DNA of 42,615 nt from Bacteroidota bacterium (GCA_029564935.1 JAKQPD010000171.1:1-42615), one strand, 5' to 3'; shown: positions 1-7,804, numbered from the stretch's first letter. Translations and numbers: made by a program. The notes: generated from the letters alone by a model not told the origin.

Positions 1-1
1 T

Positions 2-784
2 GACTACAAGGCTACGGTTGACGATCTCGACTTTAATGCCCCGTCAGCTCTTACAACAATTAATAAATGGGCTAACGACAATACCAACAGTAAAATACAA
101 AAAGTGTTGGATGAGATCGATCCCAATGCAGTCATGTTCATTATGAATGCACTGTATTTCAACGGTGACTGGAGCTATCAGTTTGATAAATCGAAGACGG
201 AGGAACGTACTTTTAATCCCGACGGTGGCAAGGCAGTGGATGTTGCTACAATGAACGGCGAGGTGGGTTCAAAAGTTGTTTCCGGTAATGGCTTCAAAGC
301 CATTGAAATGCCCTATGGCCGTACAAATTTTACAATGATTGTGGTAGTCCCGGATGGAACCCTCAGCTCGTTTTATCCTTCTTTCACACACCAGTCCTGG
401 AGCCAGATTACTGCAGAACTTGACGGAAAACCTGAATTCGGCAAAATGATAGTTTTTATGCCGAAATTCAAATTCGAGTATGAGAAGTATCTCAATGACC
501 AGTTGCGGAGCATGGGAATGGTTAATGCATTCATTCCGGACCAGGCCGATCTTTCAGGAATATCCAATAATTCGATTTACGTCAGCTTTGTGAAGCAGAA
601 CACGTTTGTTGAGGTTGATGAGGAGGGTACGGAAGCTGCTGCTGTTACAACAATAGGTGTTTACAACACGAGTGTGCCACCACAACCACAGCAATTCATT
701 ATCGACAAGTCATTCATCTTCGCGATACGGGAACGTACAACAAATACCCTGCTGTTCATCGGGCAGGTCGTGAATCCGCAGTAA
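2..784 (+). CDS. serpin family protease inhibitor (5' end outside the window)
   Basis: The reading frame is open from the first bases, so the ATG at 104 is internal; 260 residues are visible, about the last two thirds of a serpin. Serpins trap serine or cysteine proteases by cleavage of a reactive-centre loop that then inserts into the central sheet. The serpin core is seen in NALYFNGDW and in the C-terminal FIGQVVNPQ. The hinge is EEGTEAAAVTT, with small residues at P12-P9 as in inhibitory members. Aligning GTEAA...SVPP with alpha-1-antitrypsin puts Thr at P1 and Ser at P1'. No signal peptide can be judged because the N-terminus is missing. The stop is followed directly by a heptamer repeat island. 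The family call is firm; the protease target is unknown. Confidence 0.95.
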   Translation, partial: DYKATVDDLDFNAPSALTTINKWANDNTNSKIQKVLDEIDPNAVMFIMNALYFNGDWSYQFDKSKTEERTFNPDGGKAVDVATMNGEVGSKVVSGNGFKAIEMPYGRTNFTMIVVVPDGTLSSFYPSFTHQSWSQITAELDGKPEFGKMIVFMPKFKFEYEKYLNDQLRSMGMVNAFIPDQADLSGISNNSIYVSFVKQNTFVEVDEEGTEAAAVTTIGVYNTSVPPQPQQFIIDKSFIFAIRERTTNTLLFIGQVVNPQ

Positions 785-788
785 TAAG

Positions 789-966
789 GCACAGGGCGCA
801 GGTTGAGGAGTGAAACGACGTAATCCCGCAAAGCGGGAGCACAGAGCAAGTTGCGAGGTGCGGGGTGCAAGGTGCGAGGGTGCGGGGTGCGAGGTAATCT
901 CTAACCGAAACCTGGAACCTTAAACCTGGAACCCGGAACCCGGAACGCTGAACGCCGAATACCTTA
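789..966. repeat. heptanucleotide repeat island with a central hairpin
   Basis: This fills the gap between the serpin and the lipoprotein. It starts with GCACAGG and GCGCAGG (789-802). A hairpin element follows at 805-838 (arms TCCCGC 824-829 and GCGGGA 833-838). Next come about seven units of type GCGAGGT/GCGGGGT/GCAAGGT at 846-895, one with an extra G. Last are about eight units at 904-959 (CCTGGAA, CCTTAAA, CCCGGAA, CGCTGAA, CGCCGAA). Read on the other strand, the last array is RGGTTCC, close to the RGGTGCG of the first, so the two arrays are related and inverted. ORFs crossing it are translated repeat. Confidence 0.85.
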
Positions 967-993
967 AACAAAAAAGTACATAAAAACGAAAAA

Positions 994-2280
994 ATGAAAA
1001 CTCTTGTTAAAACATCACTTGTCTTTCTGGTTCTTGCAGCATCTTTGTCAGGTTGTAAGGACAATACCGGGGAAAAGGTTACTTACCAGGCAAATGTACC
1101 CGTATATATGGGATTCAATGAATTCCGGAGCAGCTTCAGTATCACTGAACCCAGGGAGATCTCCTTTCCCGGTAAGATCTATTTCAAGGATAATTTTCTG
1201 TTTGTTAACGAGATAGGAAAAGGCATCCATGTCATTGACAACACAAACCCTTCAAATCCCAGGAAAGTAGGTTTTTATGATATCGTTGGTAATGTGGATA
1301 TGGCAATCAGGGGAAATATACTTTTTGCCGACAGCTTCATTGACCTTGTTGCAATCGATATCTCCGAAATTGATAAGCCGGTTGAGATCAGCAGGATTGA
1401 AAATGTATTTCCTGAAATTGTTCCTGAAGGAGATCACTGGTACCCTTATGCTATGGTAGATAAATCCAAAGGTGTTATTGTTGAATGGAAAGTAAAGAAT
1501 ATTTCCGAGGACGTAGAGCCTGGTGGCAGCTGGGGTGGCTGGATTTACAGGGGAGATATGGCCTTTCTGGCACTTGCCAATAGTGAGGCTGGCTGGTCGG
1601 CCGGTGCAGGTACTGCAGGTTCAATGGCCCGCTTCATGCTCAATGACAAGTATCTCCATCTTATTGCTCATCCCTGGATGCTAAAGACCGTTAATGTCGA
1701 AAATGCCACGAAAATGATCATCGCAGACAGTCTTAACGTTTCCCGTAATATGGAAACACTTTTTCTGTTGGGGGAAAAAATGTTTGTAGGTACAACTACC
1801 GGCATGCTCATTTATGATGTTACAGATGCAACAAAACCCAGACTCCTGTCACATTATGACCATTTTACCTCATGTGACCCGGTGGTAGCCGACGAAAATT
1901 ATGCATATGTGACCCTCCGTTCAGGGAGCAGGTGTAATAATGGAGAAAATCAGCTCGAGGTTATAGATATATCATCAATCACAAATCCATACCTCATTAA
2001 AGCATATCCGATGTATAACCCTCACGGACTGGGGATTGACGGTAATCTCCTGTTCATCTGTGACGGTTCGGCCGGACTGAAAATCTATGACAGGTCAGAT
2101 CCGCTTGACATCATTAACAAAAAGCTTGCCCACTATCCCGATTTCTTTACCTATGATGTAATTCCTATGAATGGCATACTTATGCTTGTCGGAGAAGATG
2201 GAATATACCAGTTTAATTATTCCAACCCGGCGAACATTGTTAAGATTAGTCAGATCCCAATAACCGGCAGGGAAAAATGA
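994..2280 (+). CDS. LVIVD-repeat lipoprotein
   Basis: 428 residues. The N-terminus is a lipoprotein signal peptide with lipobox LSGC (Cys21), so the mature protein is membrane-anchored, probably at the outer membrane or cell surface. The body repeats a beta-propeller-like unit of the LVIVD family: GIHVIDNTNPSNPRKVG, LVAIDISEIDKPVEI, LIYDVTDATKPRLL, LEVIDISSITNPYLI and LKIYDRSDPLDI. The spacing suggests one blade every 40-80 residues. Such proteins are common in Bacteroidota and have no assigned reaction; binding or scaffolding is an inference. The ATG at 994 lies just after an A-rich stretch downstream of the repeat island. A stem-loop at 2334-2360 follows the gene. Confidence 0.85.
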   Translation: MKTLVKTSLVFLVLAASLSGCKDNTGEKVTYQANVPVYMGFNEFRSSFSITEPREISFPGKIYFKDNFLFVNEIGKGIHVIDNTNPSNPRKVGFYDIVGNVDMAIRGNILFADSFIDLVAIDISEIDKPVEISRIENVFPEIVPEGDHWYPYAMVDKSKGVIVEWKVKNISEDVEPGGSWGGWIYRGDMAFLALANSEAGWSAGAGTAGSMARFMLNDKYLHLIAHPWMLKTVNVENATKMIIADSLNVSRNMETLFLLGEKMFVGTTTGMLIYDVTDATKPRLLSHYDHFTSCDPVVADENYAYVTLRSGSRCNNGENQLEVIDISSITNPYLIKAYPMYNPHGLGIDGNLLFICDGSAGLKIYDRSDPLDIINKKLAHYPDFFTYDVIPMNGILMLVGEDGIYQFNYSNPANIVKISQIPITGREK

Positions 2281-2333
2281 AAGATATAAAAAACCGGGGT
2301 GTATTATTGACTAATTAGCTTTTTCCGGTTCTG

Positions 2334-2360
2334 ACCGGATTGAAGTGCAATCCGGTTTTA
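2334..2360 (+). terminator. intrinsic terminator after the LVIVD lipoprotein
   Basis: Nine-base perfect arms ACCGGATTG (2334-2342) and CAATCCGGT (2348-2356) with a 5-base loop are followed by TTTATT. It separates the lipoprotein from the sigma-factor operon. Confidence 0.7.
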
Positions 2361-2400
2361 TTCAGGTAAAGTGAAAATATGAGTAATTCAGTCATAAAAC

Positions 2401-2440
2401 CATCCAAATTAAGTTATTTTGATGAAGCTTAATCTGGATG
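2401..2440 (+). promoter_or_regulatory. 13-bp dyad over the sigma-factor start
   Basis: CATCCAAATTAAG (2401-2413) and CTTAATCTGGATG (2428-2440) are complementary at 12 of 13 positions, with 14 bases between. The right arm contains the ATG at 2438. The spacer holds TTATTTTG, a near match to the Bacteroidota -7 element TAnnTTTG. It could be an operator over the promoter or an RNA hairpin hiding the start codon. If it hides the start, the in-frame ATG at 2447 is an alternative. Confidence 0.5.
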
Positions 2441-3034
2441 TTAAGAATGAGAAGGAGAGATGAAGATGAACGGACAATATCAGACCTGGAACTTATCAGG
2501 CGTTGTTCGAAAGGGGAGCCCCGCGCACAGGAGCTTCTCTACAAACGCTACTTCTCATTCGCGATGTCGGTATGTTTAAGATATACCAGAGACCAGTATG
2601 AGGCTATGGAGATCGTTAACGACAGTTATATGAAGGTGCTGGACAACATAGACGCATTCGACAATTCAGGATCCTTCAGATCGTGGTACGGCAGGATACT
2701 TATCAACTCTGCTATTGATAATTATCGCAGGAAATCAAAACATTTATCACAACTGCCTATAAGCGATCTGGAAACCACGCATGAACAGGAACCCGAGATA
2801 AGCGCTGTATTGTCGGCGAATGAGATACTCTCCCTCTTCAACCTGCTGCCGGATAATTACAGGGTAACTTTTAACCTTTACGAGATCGAGGGATATTCTC
2901 ATGAGGAAATCGGTCAGATGCTGGATATAAGCACATCCACATCAAGATCAAATCTTTCCAGGGCAAAGAAAATGCTCCGGGATCTGTATAACATGAATTT
3001 CAACCCTGATAAAAGGAGTGATGAAGCAGTTTGA
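2438..3034 (+). CDS. ECF-type RNA polymerase sigma factor
   Basis: 198 residues, the usual ECF length. Region 2 is about residues 28-100 (YKRYFSFAMSVCLRYTRD, FRSWYGRILINSAIDNYRRK). Region 4 is about 133-182, a helix-turn-helix (YSHEEIGQMLDISTSTSRSN). There is no extra N- or C-terminal domain. It should direct RNA polymerase to a small regulon when released from an anti-sigma factor. Its end overlaps the next gene by 14 bases, which implies translational coupling and marks that gene as its likely regulator. Start choice: ATG 2438 lies inside a dyad and a second ATG, 2447, is in frame; I keep the longer form with moderate certainty. Confidence 0.92.
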   Translation: MLRMRRRDEDERTISDLELIRRCSKGEPRAQELLYKRYFSFAMSVCLRYTRDQYEAMEIVNDSYMKVLDNIDAFDNSGSFRSWYGRILINSAIDNYRRKSKHLSQLPISDLETTHEQEPEISAVLSANEILSLFNLLPDNYRVTFNLYEIEGYSHEEIGQMLDISTSTSRSNLSRAKKMLRDLYNMNFNPDKRSDEAV

Positions 3035-4319
3035 CGACATATTCAGGGAAAATGTAAAAAAAGCTTTCAGCAACTACAATGCTGATCACCTTGCTGATGA
3101 AGGATGGAATTCCTTTGTGGGGCGCAAACAGAAGCGCAGGCGCGCAACACTCATCCCCTTTTGGGCAAGGGCAGCTTCAATAGTTGTTCTGATCGGCCTG
3201 GGTGTTTTCATTGCATTAAAAATATCCACAAGGCAGATTACGCAGAAAAACACTTCCGTAGCTGAGTCTTCTGTGGAGAAAGATAAAGCATCGGTTAAAC
3301 CTTATGAAACCGGTAAAGAGGTTCCTCCCGCTGTTCCTTCACCAGCTGAAATAAAGACTGAAAAGGGAGAAAAGACTGAGAAGAGGGTAGCAGAAAAACT
3401 GCAAATTTATCATCAGGAAATTCCTGGGACGGAGCAGTTCCCTGTTCACAATAAAAATCTTTTAGTATCTGAAGATGCAGAGAGCCTTTTTATTTCCTTT
3501 CATAACATAAATGTTCTTATCCCTTCCGGGATTTTAAATGATTTACATGATCAACTAAAACCTGATGACCTTGCATCAGCGGAGATCAAATATGAAGATC
3601 TTAAAGCATCCAACAACGCTGGTGACATTGAAAAACCTTTCAGAGAGAGGGCTCTGCTTGCAGGCTTGTCAGGATTGATTGCACAGGGTAAGGGTTCCAT
3701 TTCTCCGGCTTCGGGACTATCCGTGGGATTTTATCTGGATCAGAAGCTGACAAAAAAGATATCAGTCCGCCCCGGTCTGGCACTGGCAATGCAGTCATTC
3801 GGTCTTGAAAACGGAATTAATCAGGCGGTTTACGAACAAAACATTTCGCTTAGTGACGGAACAAACGCTGTTCCGTACTCATTTGAAGGTCAGATGAACA
3901 TGCTGACCATGGAACTGCCGCTGAATTTTGTTTTCAGGATAATTGACAGGAAGCGTTCAGGATTTTATATTTCAGCCGGAGCTTCGACGATGATCTATCT
4001 CAACCAGCAATTCACTGCAGATGTGGTTAATGCATATACGAAAGTAAGCTACAATAACGCATCCGGCCTATATTCAAGCGAAACACATTATTCAACAGTT
4101 GAAGTTGAAAAAGATTACGGAGCATTCAGCCGGACAGATTTTCTGGGGCTAGCCAATCTGTCGGCCGGATACTCTTTTCCATACAGCAAAACAGGAACCA
4201 TGCTCATCGAACCATTCCTGCAACTGCCGGTTAGTGATCTTACCAGTCTTAACCTTAGAGTAAGATACGGTGGTATCTCCATGAAACTGCGGTTTGGAAA
4301 GCAGTACCAGGAGAAATAA
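3021..4319 (+). CDS. inner-membrane-anchored beta-barrel-like protein, probable anti-sigma partner
   Basis: 432 residues. Residues 1-42 are a soluble, charged segment (FDDIFRENVKKAFSNYNADH...), with KQKRRR just before a single membrane helix (about 47-68). Residues 70-125 are a Lys/Glu/Pro-rich linker. The remainder, especially 210-430, has the alternating aromatic and glycine pattern of outer-membrane beta-barrel proteins and ends LRVRYGGISMKLRFG. The order (cytoplasmic head, helix, periplasmic domain) and the overlap with the sigma gene suggest an anti-sigma factor whose head binds the sigma factor, though the head is not a recognised zinc anti-sigma domain. ATG 3021 is preferred over GTG 3018, because AAGGAG at 3013-3018 overlaps the GTG. 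The membrane topology and role are inferred. Confidence 0.6.
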   Translation: MKQFDDIFRENVKKAFSNYNADHLADEGWNSFVGRKQKRRRATLIPFWARAASIVVLIGLGVFIALKISTRQITQKNTSVAESSVEKDKASVKPYETGKEVPPAVPSPAEIKTEKGEKTEKRVAEKLQIYHQEIPGTEQFPVHNKNLLVSEDAESLFISFHNINVLIPSGILNDLHDQLKPDDLASAEIKYEDLKASNNAGDIEKPFRERALLAGLSGLIAQGKGSISPASGLSVGFYLDQKLTKKISVRPGLALAMQSFGLENGINQAVYEQNISLSDGTNAVPYSFEGQMNMLTMELPLNFVFRIIDRKRSGFYISAGASTMIYLNQQFTADVVNAYTKVSYNNASGLYSSETHYSTVEVEKDYGAFSRTDFLGLANLSAGYSFPYSKTGTMLIEPFLQLPVSDLTSLNLRVRYGGISMKLRFGKQYQEK

Positions 4320-4381
4320 CTGTCCAATATTTTGTAGATAATTATACCTCAGGGAATATTACAACTGCTTAATCGTGATAA

Positions 4382-5911
4382 TCACAGTGTAATTTTCGCA
4401 AGTTCTATACCTTCTCCCCTGCCAAGATTCTTTGAATAAAGTTTATCAGCAGGATTGTTCCAGTGTTCATGAACTCCCAGGCTTTTTGGAATGGGAATAC
4501 CATCTCCATTTGGCGTGTAAACTATTCCGGACGGCCAGTTACCCGAATCGGCAGTCTGATGCAGATAATCATCAACACCCGAATCGCTTATAAAAGAAAC
4601 AGTATGTTCGGGGTATGTGAACTCTGTCCTGAGAAAATCAAAGGCTACAGATTCTATTGCAACCGGATCAAGTGACAGTAACAGTGAAGAGCTCCAGTGA
4701 TTGTTGAACGGAGGCATCAGTAATTTGACCGGAATTCCGTTCCAGTCGGCTCCGGCCCATAAGGCATCAAGAATATAAAAAAGGTTCTTGTCACCGGTGT
4801 ATTTATTTCCCATGATATCAACCAGTACCCTGTAATGTCCATATCCCTTCCGGTTAAGGTTCAGTCCGGGATGAAGATGTGCTGCGCTTCGCCTCGACTG
4901 TGTACCAAAATGATTTTTGGCACACAGAGTGATGCCGGCAATACCATGTCCCTTCATTACAGCAGGATTTATCAGATATTCCGCATCTTCGAGTACAGTA
5001 TAGATCTTATCTGATCCTCCGTCGCTCATAACCGTTTTATTGTCTGAATAATAAATAAGGTCCCTGCTGCTTGGAGTACAAAGTATCCTTCCATGCGTGG
5101 AGCCAAAACTTGAAAGATAGTTAACCCTGGGGAACTCGCTGGAGTATTTTATATATTCATCCTGATATATATTCCTCATTGCATCCCCAACATAAATATA
5201 TTCCTGTGGCACTCCTGCAATATTAACAAGCTGTCTCAGCAGTGAAAGCACTATCTGGGGGGATGTCTCGCTCGACAATGTTACAGGCCGGTCTTCGCGT
5301 CTTTTGTATTCTGAATCCATACCTCCCGAAGCAGAAGTCCGGTTAAGTTTGATATATATCTTTTCTCCTTTTTTGTAAGGGACATCTCCTTTCCCTCGTT
5401 TCTGGTTGTGATATCTGAATATTGTATCCCATGCCTCTTTGTCATTTTTCTTACCGGTCATTGAAAACAATCCAGCTACCAGCATTTTATCAACGGCATC
5501 CTGATTTGTGTTCCTGTCCATGAACCAGGCATCATATTTCATTCCTGTGGCATTTGCCGGAACAGGTTTATTTATGCAATCAGGATTTGTTGAAGAAGGA
5601 TCCCATACCCAGCTTACCCTGCCGGGGAATATTCCCTGCGCAATCCCGAAAGGTTTGTTGGGAGTATATACATCTTCGGGAAGCATATCAGGTATATAAG
5701 GATATTTATTTCCTGCAGGGCTTTTGACTTCAGGAAGGGGCCGGGAATATCCTTCGGCTCTTGCGGCGGTAAGGATAAGACTCCATTGAACCGGGAAAAG
5801 TATCAGACCCTTAAGGGCTTTCCGTCTGCTGATTTTATTGGCAAGGGGTTTCTCAGACGTAGAAGAAACTGTTTTATTTACATCGGTATTATTCTTTTTC
5901 ATCTTAAGCAA
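4382..5911 (-). CDS. DUF362 protein with Tat-like signal
   Basis: 509 residues. A twin-arginine-type signal is present: SRRKALKGL at residues 28-36 followed by a hydrophobic stretch, so export in a folded state is likely, often a mark of a cofactor-bearing protein. The body matches DUF362, with PAVMKGHGIAGITLCAKNHF, TQSRRSAAHLHPG and a C-terminal SLDPVAIESVAFDFLR. DUF362 proteins have no established reaction; some carry ferredoxin domains, but no CxxCxxC cluster is seen here. It lies 76 bases downstream of the broken peroxidase gene on the same strand and may once have been co-transcribed with it. ATG codons at residues 1 and 4 could both serve as start. Confidence 0.8.
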   Translation of the reverse strand: MLKMKKNNTDVNKTVSSTSEKPLANKISRRKALKGLILFPVQWSLILTAARAEGYSRPLPEVKSPAGNKYPYIPDMLPEDVYTPNKPFGIAQGIFPGRVSWVWDPSSTNPDCINKPVPANATGMKYDAWFMDRNTNQDAVDKMLVAGLFSMTGKKNDKEAWDTIFRYHNQKRGKGDVPYKKGEKIYIKLNRTSASGGMDSEYKRREDRPVTLSSETSPQIVLSLLRQLVNIAGVPQEYIYVGDAMRNIYQDEYIKYSSEFPRVNYLSSFGSTHGRILCTPSSRDLIYYSDNKTVMSDGGSDKIYTVLEDAEYLINPAVMKGHGIAGITLCAKNHFGTQSRRSAAHLHPGLNLNRKGYGHYRVLVDIMGNKYTGDKNLFYILDALWAGADWNGIPVKLLMPPFNNHWSSSLLLSLDPVAIESVAFDFLRTEFTYPEHTVSFISDSGVDDYLHQTADSGNWPSGIVYTPNGDGIPIPKSLGVHEHWNNPADKLYSKNLGRGEGIELAKITL

Positions 5912-5987
5912 TTTAATCTTGTTTGAGATATGTCGGAAAAATAATAAAAAGAACTTATTTATATATTATTCAGGTATATGATAGAAA

Positions 5988-6655
5988 TCATTTCCCGGGG
6001 ACATATCCATCCGACAATGTCTTAAGAAATTCAACAATCGCAGCTTCTTATTCAGATGTAAGTCCAAGATTTCCCAGCTCATCCCTTTTCATATTTGTTG
6101 TAACTTCTGGTTTTGGCCAGCAGTTTATTCCCGGTTTCGGATCTTTTACCGCATCGACGGATGGTAATATATCGCGGGTATTGTAGAAATGTATTATTTC
6201 TTCAAGGCTTTTAAAATAACCGTTATGCCCGTAACATTTAATAAATCCCGGAGATTGGCGCTTATCAACATTACGGAGTGTCGGTACCTGGTGCTTCCCA
6301 AAGTTTTCCCCGGCGAACATTGCATATTGAGGCATATCTTTCAGGAATTCTCCCAGACCCGGGTCAATCCAGTTTGCACCATCCTTATTTATTGAATTAT
6401 CCATTGAATACCATGGATTCTGCGGATTTTTTGGCAAGCCCAGATTGTCAAAAGTGAAATCCGTGAACTTGTATTTTTCAATGCTTCTTTGCAGCCTGTA
6501 CAAAACAGGCACAGGATAATACCTCCTGATATTAAAATCCGAGGGATGAGTCTTGACCTTTGTTTCTTAAATTTAGTGAATTCTAAAACCTGAATCTGCT
6601 GAGCATCCCTGTTTATGAATTTTCCTGATAAAAATAACCTTCCAAGTCGTTCCAT
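5988..6655 (-). pseudogene. remnant of a di-haem cytochrome c peroxidase family lipoprotein
   Basis: Three pieces of one gene are visible. At 6500-6600 one frame encodes a lipoprotein signal (ILISGGIILCLFCTGC). A second frame, from about 6494 down to 6048, encodes the C-terminal part of a cytochrome-c-peroxidase/MauG-type protein (FTDFTFDNLGLPKNPQNPWY, GKHQVPTLRNV, KCYGHNGYFKSLEEIIHFYN). Then comes an in-frame TAA (6048-6050), after which the same frame continues EAAIVEFLKTLSDGYVPGK and stops at 5988. Most of the haem domains are missing and no CxxCH motif remains, so the gene has an internal deletion with frame change plus a nonsense codon. One CAA-to-TAA or GAA-to-TAA change would explain the stop. 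No functional product is expected. Confidence 0.85.
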
Positions 6656-6770
6656 AGTTTTACCTGCGTTAAAATGTCCTGGTTTTAATCATATATCAAA
6701 TTTAATAAATCTGTGAAACATCCGACATAATTTAAATCAGGTTCACAGATCAGCTGAGCTTGCGGATCAA

Positions 6771-6814
6771 CGTATTAAAAAACGTATTAAAAAACGTATT
6801 TTAATACGTTTTTT
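6771..6814. terminator. tandem 12-mer merging into a palindrome
   Basis: Two copies of CGTATTAAAAAA (6771-6782, 6783-6794) run into CGTATT TTAATACG TTTTTT. Arms AAAAAACGTATT (6789-6800) and AATACGTTTTTT (6803-6814) pair perfectly around TT. Placed after the cupin gene (-) and reading as a U-tailed hairpin on both strands, it is probably a terminator. The duplication of the left half is unusual. Confidence 0.6.
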
Positions 6815-6826
6815 CTGTAAGGGATC

Positions 6827-7159
6827 TTATTTGCTTCTTATCATTGTAAGGACCATCTTGAACTTTTCAACCGCCTTAAGAGCATGCGGCTGATTTGCCG
6901 GCATAATTATGGTTTCGCCGGCTTCAAGTATATTGGAAGTACCGTTAATGATAATGTCTGCTTTGCCATCAACTATCTGTACAACTGCATCATATGGTGA
7001 TGTGTGTTCGGTCAGTCCTTCTCCTTTATCAAATGACATGAGACTGATATTGCCTGTCTCCTTTTTAAGCACATGTTTGCTTACAACAGCTTTTTCAGCA
7101 TAGGAAATGGTGTTGACGTAAGAAAACTTCTTTCCCTTTTCGTATTCATTATTTTCCAT
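6827..7159 (-). CDS. small cupin-domain protein
   Basis: 110 residues, a single conserved cupin barrel. Motif 1 is degenerate: EHTSPYDAVVQIVDGKA, with one His where metal-binding cupins have HxH. Motif 2 is GETIIMPANQPHAL, with the usual Pro and His. Such small Cupin_2 proteins are often binding or regulatory proteins. The loss of one metal ligand makes an enzymatic role less certain. No signal peptide is present, so it is cytoplasmic. It stands alone between a terminator-like palindrome and a 127-base gap. The substrate cannot be told from sequence. Confidence 0.85.
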   Translation of the reverse strand: MENNEYEKGKKFSYVNTISYAEKAVVSKHVLKKETGNISLMSFDKGEGLTEHTSPYDAVVQIVDGKADIIINGTSNILEAGETIIMPANQPHALKAVEKFKMVLTMIRSK

Positions 7160-7286
7160 AATACTTCGTTATTTATTAATCTGTCTTAAAATATCTTTTA
7201 CTGCGTTTACAGATTGCATTACACTGGTCTTATCTTCCGGCTGTTAAGTGTAAAGGTTATCACTGATAAAAACATATTAATTATAT

Positions 7287-7673
7287 TTATGAATTCCTTT
7301 TTCTTCCGGCCAGAATACCGGCAATTGTTCCGATGACAGAAAGTATCCATCCTGTACTAAATAATTTCCACAGGTTGCCTGTAAAGAAACCCGGTTCGCC
7401 GAAAGCTGATGTTATACCTATAATATTACAGATTACCGGCACATGCCACCAGCTTTGCGGATATCGCTTTGATATGAAAAAACATGCTGCCCCTGTTATA
7501 ATTCCATAAATAATAAAGGAGGTTAAATTGACCGTCGTACTGCTTAATGATTTGAATTCCCCGAGGATGCGGGCAGTGAGCATCAGCACAAGGTATGCAA
7601 TTATTGTAGTCCCGAATGCAAGTGCCCACGAGGGCATAATTGATATCAGCAACCTTATTTTTTTCTTATCCAT
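7287..7673 (-). CDS. four-helix membrane protein of unknown function
   Basis: 128 residues with four predicted membrane helices: about 10-30, 48-66, 76-93 and 103-123. A positively charged start (MDKKKIR) and a charged end (GRKRNS) suggest both termini are cytoplasmic. I recognise no family motif. It is preceded upstream by the terminator of the Trp/Tyr/His-rich gene and so probably has its own promoter. A real gene is likely because of length, composition and consistent helices; no function is proposed. Confidence 0.65.
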   Translation of the reverse strand: MDKKKIRLLISIMPSWALAFGTTIIAYLVLMLTARILGEFKSLSSTTVNLTSFIIYGIITGAACFFISKRYPQSWWHVPVICNIIGITSAFGEPGFFTGNLWKLFSTGWILSVIGTIAGILAGRKRNS

Positions 7674-7757
7674 CTTTTTATTCTATTGCTGGTGGTAAAA
7701 AAATTGTCTGTCAAATGTACATGACCATTATTGAAATTACAATTTTCAGTTAAAAGA

Positions 7758-7784
7758 AAACCCGCAGGATGTTCCTGCGGGTTT
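7758..7784 (-). terminator. intrinsic terminator of the Trp/Tyr/His-rich protein gene
   Basis: Perfect 12-base arms AAACCCGCAGGA (7758-7769) and TCCTGCGGGTTT (7773-7784) with a 3-base loop lie 20 bases after the stop at 7805. The U-tract on the minus strand is short and interrupted (TTTTCTTTTA). Confidence 0.8.
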
Positions 7785-7804
7785 GATTGATTATATGTTA
7801 CCGT

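Noticed and set aside
104-784. Serpin starting at ATG 104
   Set aside because: The frame is open to the window edge and encodes serpin sequence upstream (INKWANDNTNSKI), so the start lies outside.
789-966. CRISPR array
   Set aside because: The repeats are 7 bases, contiguous and degenerate; there are no 25-40-base repeats with unique spacers and no cas genes.
756-1064. Minus-strand ORF of 102 codons over the first repeat island
   Set aside because: The product is translated heptamer repeat with no family resemblance.
6389-6655. Independent minus-strand gene of 88 codons
   Set aside because: Only its signal-peptide part is meaningful; it then runs out of frame over the peroxidase C-terminal sequence, so it is part of the pseudogene.
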